DNA of 64,000 nucleotides from Symsagittifera roscoffensis (taxonomy: Eukaryota; Xenacoelomorpha; Acoela; Convolutidae), in assembly GCF_963678635.1 (NCBI RefSeq), contig NC_087064.1, positions 16,481,802 to 16,545,801 on the forward strand. Reading direction: 5' to 3'. A program made the translations under genes and the position numbers. Under the pieces are notes generated by a model that was given only the letters and a program-made list of their open reading frames with translations, did not search any database and had not been told where the DNA came from. Positions 10,301 through 19,300 of this stretch are shown piece after piece. The first letter of the stretch is position 1. Each line of letters starts with the position of its first letter.

Positions 10301-13300
10301 TTTCTTGGATCGAGTCATGGCATTTAACATCATCATCGCGCATATACCTGGAAAAGCAAATTATGCAGCAGATTTTCTCTCACGAATGCAAACAGACCCA
10401 TCAGCTTCTCTCTCCCTGAAACTGACGGACAAAATTCCGGTACGAGAGATTCAAATCGACACGACAGCTAAAGTAACTGATGCATCTCTCAACCTGATCC
10501 AACCAATGGAGGAGATCTTTCCCGAAAAGAAGAAACTTGACGATAATCTGAGAACACAATTGATTGAACTAGGACTCTATGAAAACGTTATGCGAGAGCT
10601 CAACACGCAAGACGATAGCGATACTATTCAACCACAAAACTTCGTCCGACTATCAGGACCATTAATTGCCGCAGTTGGATATCCCGATCCTGCTGACATT
10701 TTTCATGACCTGAATTTGAGTCATGAAGTTCTCAATCTGAAAAATGAACAAGAAAAGGATCCTGATATCGAAGATGTGAAAAACTGGATACGGAACGAAC
10801 AAGTTCCAAACCTCACGTACGAAAACAGTCGAAAGAAGAAATATGCGAAGCAATTTAATCGACTCATACTTGAAAACGACGTTCTGTACCGAAACTTCTT
10901 CGATGACACAGGAAAGGTGAAGTATAAACAATACTGCCTACCTAAACATCGTTGGAAAGAAGTTGTGTATCGACTCCACAACTCGCCAACTGGCGGACAT
11001 CTTGGAATGACAAGGACATCAGAAGAGTTTAGAAAACGATTTTACCTTCCCGGCTTCACTGAATTTCTGAAAAATACGATTAAAAATTGCCTGACGTGTC
11101 TGCAACTCAAACAAGCAACGGCAAAGCACCAGATTCCACCATTACAACCAATTTCATCATTGCAATGTCTCCCAGGAGATATGATGCAAATTGATATAGT
11201 TGGACCAATGAAGTCACCAGTCTACAAGTTTGTTCTCACTGGAATCGATGTATTCTCGAAATACTTGTTTGCAGCACCATTGACGAATGCTAGCGCTGAT
11301 ACTGTTGCAAGAGAACTTACAAAGATGTTCTTTGTTCATAGTTATATCCCGAAGAAGATTCTAGCTGATCTTGGAAAGACATTTACTTCAGAACTGATGC
11401 ACGAATTGACGACATTGCTCGAAATTCAACTTAACCATGCCACACTAAAACACCCGCAGACTATCGGTCTTGTCGAACGATCTCATGGACCACTTAAACG
11501 AATCCTAAAGCTGAACACCAATGAACAATGGTCGGACTGGCACAAATATGTCCCACTGGCAACATTTATCCACAATACTTCATACTCTTCATCAATTGGA
11601 TGCTGCCCAAGCTCAATTTTCCATGGAAGAGAACCGACAAAACCACTTGATCTCCGCTTCTCAACGAAAGCAATTGAAACAGTAACAGCTGAATCTGATT
11701 TTGTTACGGCAATGCAAGATGCGATGCTAGAAAAGTTCAAAGAAACGAAAAAGAACTTAATTTCAGCTTACCATAAATACCGAGGATATTACGATCAAAA
11801 AGCACTTGCCCAGCCACTGAAACAGCATTCATTTTGTTTATTATTAAATCCTCTGTTGACAACACAATCAGATTTTGGGAGCAAATCAATGCAAGTCTGG
11901 ATACCATTGTACAGAGTTGAAAAAGTATTGACAAATTCAAACTACATCATTCGTAAAATGGGAACTAATTTCACACAATGCGTACACCGGATTCGTCTCA
12001 GACCTGTTATTCCACAGCATCAACCAGAAGATCTCGAGACTATTGATCCAAGCAAATTTGAAACGGATCCCTCACTTGGTAAATATCGAAGTGAACCAGG
12101 ACTCTTCGACGATTCTTTGCCCAAACTCTTAGACGACATCCAACCCGCAACCGGTGGACAAAGCAACTTTCCCGATGCACCTGCTCGAATCCGACTGTCA
12201 GTACCTCTTGGAGGACCCGCAGCAGCCCCAATCGCTCCTGCAGCAGTCCCAATTCCCGCAGCAGCACCAATAGTTGCACCATTACCTCTGGTACCGCTAC
12301 CAATAGCAGCACCGCCGCCACCAGCACTTCCACCGGACCCAGATCCAGAACCCTTAGCTCCACCTGAGTTTGAATACAACGATGGATTAATTAACGACGA
12401 ACCAATGAACGAGGCAGTGGTAACAATGCCTACTACAGTTAATCTCGAAAACGATGGACAAAACATGGCCCAAGAAACCTCGCGAACGAAGCGCAAAGCA
12501 GCAGTCGAAGCGCGAGACAAAATATTTTGCCAAACGCGCTTCAACAACGATGTGAGATATCACCCAATACCACCACGCGAATTGCAACTGCGCACATTCA
12601 GCCTACGAACAGTAGATGGACACGAAGTGGCTCCAATAACGTTCAGTCCAAGATCAACTCAAAACGAAAACCGATCAAAAATAAAGAAGAAGGTAGAAGA
12701 GGCAAATGGATCTTTCCCTCCACGCGAAACGAAAAGAAATATAATAAAGGACAGTGTACAACGAGCGAAGCAACTGACTAAAACTAAACGTAAAGACGGA
12801 CCTGGAAGCAGCAAAGATTCGGTGAACTCAATCTACGATGAACCAAATATCTTTGTTGGACCAGGAAATGTTTTACAGTTCCCAGGCTCTATAGCGCACT
12901 GTGTCTCAAGTGACTTTCACATGAACAAAGGAGTAGCACGACAAATCAGCAGTGCCTACCCATGCATCAAACCAACCCTAAAAAGCATTGAAACACCGAT
13001 AGTTGGATCATCAGTTTCAGTTTCTTTGCCTTGGGAAAACAAATCAATTTTCAATTTAGTTACTAAACCACAATTTTTTGATAAGCCAACCTACTACGAT
13101 TTGTCACGGGGCCTCAACTGCATGAATCAAAAGGTCCCCTTTTAATCTCGTGGCAGTGCAGTGCAACGTTTATTTAGATTTGAAAGTCGTTCTTGAAAAA
13201 GCGTATGGAAACTATCAATCTATGCTCGATGTTGTTTTTGTCGTCACTAAGTCTAGCTTGTCCCGAAAGTTCATTTGATGAGCAGCGATGACGCAAGATA

Positions 13301-16300
13301 GGATGATTGAAGTTTTTCAAGAAATTAACCAAATTGTGTCTTAAAATGTTCATTTAAAAATATTTTTAAATCACAATAAATCGATTTTGAACCAAATATG
13401 ATGTATAAAATATTCATAATTTGGCGTCGAAAAATATATATGTCGCTATCTAAGTCAATTTAAAATTAGTGTAAGCATGCTCAACTTTCAACAGTGCTAG
13501 TACTTGAATATTAGTAGCTTTCATAAGATTTTAAATGTTCGAGAGGTTTCGATTGTTTTTAATGGTAAATTTTGTTTTAAATTGAATGGCGGTAGAAATA
13601 ACAAAACTTATGACGTTCTCACTTCAAGGAGATAAGACGTTTTTTTAGGGCTTCTGCGGGAATATATGCAGCTGCCGTTTTAGTTTTATAGTATAGCTGG
13701 AGATGACGGTGTTTATCTAATTTGTCCGAATTACGAAGAAATTGGGAGAATATTTCTGCTGGTCTGTTTTTATTTTGACCAATTTATTTTGACCAATTTT
13801 GACCAACCGATTAAACTTTTTTTCATGAAATTAAGACGTTAATCGGAACATACACTAAATCTGATGTGATCAGCTTTGTCAATGCTTTCCAACTCGATGA
13901 AGTAGTTACGTCTCCGCCTCTCAATCGGATGTTGGAGGCCTACCATGATCAGTGCTTGTTGCTTGAGGGTGATGCAACATTGCCCAGTCCAGAAAAATAA
14001 CCTAACAAATGCATGTAATTCTTAAGCAGGGCACAACAGCGGTTCTCCGTGAAGAGCTGAACAGCTCGTATCTTATTCCTATCCCTTGTGGATAAATGGT
14101 GTTAATGTGATGTGTTTAGGTTCCCGAGAACATAATGGAGAATATGCTGCAGAGGATGGACAAGTACGCGAAGACCATGGAGACGCTAGTGGAGGAGAAG
14201 GCGAAACATGTGGTGTTGGAGAAGAAGAGGGCAGACGATCTACTTTACTCTATTCTGCCAGTGGCCATCGCCAACAAACTCATCAGGTAATACACAGTAA
14301 AGAGTACAGTGTTGAAACAATTGCCCCAAGCCAACATCTCCGGAGCCTGTTAACTACCACCCTTAATTTCTCCCTTCATTGCAAAACAGGGAAAATTTGT
14401 TACAACGTGCCAAATTTGTATAGCCTTAACCCTTGGTTTATCTCATTACAGAGGTGGCAATTCTACCAGAAACGATAGTGGGAAATAGTAAACTAGCTCA
14501 ACATCTCCTTATTAAGTTTTGTTGCTCAAACTGAAAAACAAGCCTAACAGGAATAGATGCAAAGGGTTCGGACAGCCAGAACTAATTATTAAGACTCCAT
14601 TCTTGCAAGATATTTGCTTGCAACTTTGATGTAGATGCAATAGCCCATTTAGGGAGTTGATGACCCCTCCTCAGGGATTTGAACCCCCGGCTACCCAAAA
14701 GGTCCCCTTTTAGTACTATTTTGAGAGATCTATAAATTTTCTAGAGGCGAGAGAGGGGAGCGAGCTATTTTTGAGAGTGGAGCGCTCGTTGAAAAACGCA
14801 TTTTTTTGTCAAACATTCCAGAAATTGCCTTAAAAACGTCGTTCTGGCCTGTTTTTTTTTTGACTAAATAGGGCTGAAAGTTTTCTCAAAATAGGATCTT
14901 CAAGATGATTTGGGAGAGCTTGGAAAATCAAATCGATCGACCTATAACAAGGTCGAATTTTTCTTAAGTCTACCCCATGCCACCGTCTAGGTAATCCTAG
15001 ATCCACCCCTGTGTGTAGATAAACTTAACACATCAGACATCAGTTTTGAATTAAAAAATTGTTTATATAAAGTATAAAGAACAATTGCTCTTGAGTTAAT
15101 TGTGTCTGTCAAATTTTTTTCGTTTTATTGAAACACACATTGTATACTTAGTATGATAAGCTGCAAATGCAAACATTGAGAACAAACAGAATTAAATAAG
15201 AGATATTTATCAGCCAATTGTGAGCAAATTTTGTATGCTGATATGAATTTTCATGTGAGATTGGAACATAAAAATTGTGTGAAAAGCTAGTTCTTCTGAA
15301 ATAGGTTTTTCTGTTCTGTTTTATTTGATTTTAGTTGTTCGCTTTAGTCTAGAACATATTTGTTTCAAAACATCCCAACTTGAAATAGTTTGTCTTTTAG
15401 GTCAAATTTGCATCTGCCGTTCTTTAGAAGTCTGAATCTGCCTTTGCCTTTCTTTAGAAGTCTGTTTGAAAAAATTCGCTTAAAAAGTTCGAAAACGGCA
15501 TCTGAGTTTATTTATAACTACTCGATAATTCACTAAAACCACTATAAATTGCTACTCGTGCTGAACACACTTAAAAAATGATCTCATTTGTTAGCATAGT
15601 ACCACACATCGCTCCTGTAACATATTAACTGCGTGGATGAATTGGTTGAGTATATGATGGCTAACTTGTTTGGGAGAATGGCTTTTGGATCAAGTTAACA
15701 TACCCTCGTTTTGGGGGATTGTTACCAAGGACCGACTTCGTAAGCTATTCTTAATCAATATTATGTAAAGTTACTGAGCGCTGAAGTTCTCAGTTCAGCT
15801 TTAATGGGAGAGCGTTCGCTTGACTATTGTAATTGGAAGGGGCTTGTTTTTCTGACCTCGTAATGTCACATGAAATAAATATGGCGTAGGGTGGGATTTT
15901 TTTCACCTGCCTGTTTTAAGTGCCTCTGGGAAACTCGAAATGTTTCGAGCGTAGTATCATATTAAAGACCTATAATATTATTTTAATTTCAAAATTTCAA
16001 GTTTCTGATTTAAAAAAGCGTCAGCTCTGTGGCAAAAACTTTAAATAATTTATTAAATGTAAAAGAACCAAGTTATTACAAAAGTAACGCTCAAATTTGT
16101 TCATGCTCAAATTTGAACTTATGCAGTTTGACTTTTGATTTGTTTTCAAGTTCGGTTCATTTCCTTTAGTTAAAGGAATGCAAACTCCACTATCCAACAG
16201 CGAAAGTGTGAAGGTCACGAAAAACGTGATCGACTTCTAATTTCGAAACTTTCAGATTTCCCAGCAAATTAAAAATTTTACTTCTTGATCCAGTTTTCTG

Positions 16301-19300
16301 AACTTAGGTTAATTTGATCAAAAAAGTGCCCATCATGAATTTTTCTAGAAATTCAATAAGCTTGCAGGGTATCTGTTTTTTTTTTCTTTAAAATTCGAAA
16401 GTTGAATAAATAGGAGTAATTTTTTAAAAGTAATGAACGTAATGAGTACTCTTACATAGGTTTTGCTGTTTTTTTTTTCTTCAGGATTTTGATTTTTGGC
16501 GGTTTGACTTTTGATTTGTTTTCAAGTTCAGTGCATTTTTTTGTTAAAAGGAAGGCAAACTCCACTATCGAACAGCAAAATTGTAAAAGTCAATAAAAAC
16601 GTGATCGACTTCTAATTTCGACAATTGGAAATATCAGATTTACCAGCGAAATAAAAGTCTTGCCTATTGATCCAGTTTTCTCAAATTGGGTTAAGTTTAA
16701 CAAAAAAATGTCCATCATAAATTGTTCTACAAAATCATAGAGCTTTAAGGCTATCTATCTTTCTTCGAAGTTCAATAGTTGAAGGATTTCAAAAAACAAC
16801 AAGACAGTTTTTTTCCATTTTCTTTGCGTTCATTACTCTTTTCCAACTGTCAGTTGGCTATTTTTTCTGTTGACTATGTTAGTCTCTTTCAACTCCCCCT
16901 AACTTATCATGATTTTTTCATGGCTCAGCATTAGTTACGCTTTACTATTTTTCAGGTTCACAACTAGTTTACCAAAAGCACTGAATCATCTCAGAGTTAT
17001 CAGGTCACCAGATATATTTTGAGCATGTCTACAGTGTACTTTGAGAATTGATGGTCTTAATCACCTCATGTTGCATCGTATGAGGGGCAACTGCTATATA
17101 TTTTTTTTTTTTTAAATTATTTTCCTTAATTATTTTCCTTAATTATTTTCATTCGAGATAAATGTGAATATTTTGGTAGACCTAGTTTTTGATATTTGCT
17201 CGACTATAGAGTTGTCTGTTTTTTTTCTGCTTATTTTTAGTTGAATGTTGTCTTCTGTCATCCAATTTCCATGCAGTTTTTGTGATATATCTCAAGAGGT
17301 GCAAAGCGTTGCCTCGCCTCTCTGTATAGATTTTAAAAGCATAATTTAAACGGTGGGTCCATCTTTTCAAATTTTATAAGTGTTTTCCACCGAAAATCAG
17401 GTACCGTAAATGAACCAAAATGGGTCAAGTGATGTATCATCTAAAAGCACTGTCAAGTTTCATTCGACCATTCGAAAAATTTTGTCTTGAACTTTTTGCT
17501 TTTTCTAAGTGGTGATTTTTGATTTCTTTCAAGTCTAGTTTATTTTATTAGTTGAAAGTAAGGCAAACTCCACTATCAATTAGCTAAAGTGCAATAATCT
17601 TTTAAAGCGTGAATAACTTCTAGTTTCAAAAATGGACTTTACTTTTCTGCAATCATTTTAAATGCAGTCAATAAAAACGTGATCGACTTCTAATTTCGAC
17701 AATTGGAAATATCAGATTTACCAGCGAAATAAAAGTCTTGCCTATTGATCCAGTTTTCTCAAATTGGGTTAAGTTTAACAAAAAAATGTCCATCATAAAT
17801 TGTTCTACAAAATCATAGAGCTTTAAGGCTATCTATCTTTCTTCGAAGTTCAATAGTTGAAGGATTTCAAAAAACAACAAGACAGTTTTTTTCCATTTTC
17901 TTTGCGTTCATTACTCTTTTCCAACTGTCAGTTGGCTATTTTTTCTGTTGACTATGTTAGTCTCTTTCAACTCCCCCTAACTTATCATGATTTTTTCATG
18001 GCTCAGCATTAGTTACGCTTTACTATTTTTCAGGTTCACAACTAGTTTACCAAAAGCACTGAATCATCTCAGAGTTATCAGGTCACCAGATATATTTTGA
18101 GCATGTCTACAGTGTACTTTGAGAATTGATGGTCTTAATCACCTCATGTTGCATCGTATGAGGGGCAACTGCTATATATTTTTTTTTTTTTAAATTATTT
18201 TCCTTAATTATTTTCCTTAATTATTTTCATTCGAGATAAATGTGAATATTTTGGTAGACCTAGTTTTTGATATTTGCTCGACTATAGAGTTGTCTGTTTT
18301 TTTTCTGCTTATTTTTAGTTGAATGTTGTCTTCTGTCATCCAATTTCCATGCAGTTTTTGTGATATATCTCAAGAGGTGCAAAGCGTTGCCTCGCCTCTC
18401 TGTATAGATTTTAAAAGCATAATTTAAACGGTGGGTCCATCTTTTCAAATTTTATAAGTGTTTTCCACCGAAAATCAGGTACCGTAAATGAACCAAAATG
18501 GGTCAAGTGATGTATCATCTAAAAGCACTGTCAAGTTTCATTCGACCATTCGAAAAATTTTGTCTTGAACTTTTTGCTTTTTCTAAGTGGTGATTTTTGA
18601 TTTCTTTCAAGTCTAGTTTATTTTATTAGTTGAAAGTAAGGCAAACTCCACTATCAATTAGCTAAAGTGCAATAATCTTTTAAAGCGTGAATAACTTCTA
18701 GTTTCAAAAATGGACTTTACTTTTCTGCAATCATTTTAAATCTGAATTGTTTAATTTTCTGAAGTGTTATTGAAAAATTACCCATGGATCCAGTTGTCTC
18801 TAATTGGGATAACTTAAAAGAAAAAAGTGCCAATCATAATTAATTCCATCCAAAGAGCTTGAAAGTGCTTCTAATGTTTTTGGTACCTTCAATTTTACAC
18901 CTATCCAACTATCCGTTGGCTATGTCGTCTTAAATTTGAGCGAGTTAGGCGAGAGGTAAGTTGTTTTAATATAAGCTTTTGTCTAAGCGGTGAAAAACTT
19001 TGTTTTATGTCAGAAAAGCTAGTTTTGAAAGCTTCATTTTGCGCTTTCTTGGCTATACAATTTGTTTTTGAAAAATTCAAGTTATAATGAAAAAAATTTC
19101 TTAATTTTGTTTTGTTTTTTGTTTTGTTATTTTCGACTATAACTATAGCGTTGCATAATGTGCCTAATTTGGTTGTTTTCCATGCTCTAAGCCATTTGTA
19201 TTGCAAAGAAGTTTTCAAACTCTCATCAACCCATGTTGAATAAAACGTTAAAATATATATTTCATCTTTTTGGTAATATGGTGGAAATTTGTGCTATTTG

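Larger units (their letters stand above)
5132..13455 (+). mobile_element. Ty3/Gypsy-type LTR retrotransposon with C-terminal macrodomain
   Basis: An 8,324-bp element lies in sense orientation inside the guanylyl cyclase intron. It is bounded by two 316-bp direct repeats (5132-5447, 13140-13455) that I read as identical base for base. Internally it has a 1.06 kb leader, gag, a -1 frameshift site and a long pol. Protease-RT-RNase H-integrase order and DX57DX35E integrase spacing place it with Ty3/Gypsy. Both reading frames are open, so it is probably young and possibly still mobile. The termini are not TG...CA, no TGG-type primer site follows the left repeat, and the flanking bases (CAAA left, CAAT right) are not an exact target duplication, so the precise element ends remain uncertain. 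Confidence 0.88.

Noticed and set aside
12020-12547. Minus-strand open frame of 175 codons rich in Gly/Ala
   Set aside because: It is the antisense shadow of the Pro/Ala-rich linker of pol; repeats in the linker keep the opposite frame open.
12200-13145. Envelope-like third gene after integrase
   Set aside because: No signal peptide, membrane span or cysteine-rich ectodomain is present; the region is a linker, a basic segment and the macrodomain-like end.
5132-13455. CRISPR array, prophage or bacterial operon as an explanation of the repeats and long frames
   Set aside because: Introns, retroelement domain order, SINEs and cyclase gene structure are animal; no CRISPR-like regularly spaced short repeats with unique spacers occur.
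5132-13455. The 316-bp repeats as a long target-site duplication instead of LTRs
   Set aside because: No Gypsy-type integrase makes target duplications of that size; LTRs are the simpler reading, though the odd ends keep the question open.
17182-18448. Two identical 62-codon minus-strand frames
   Set aside because: They are the same stretch in the two halves of the 1,078-bp duplication, with no coding signature.
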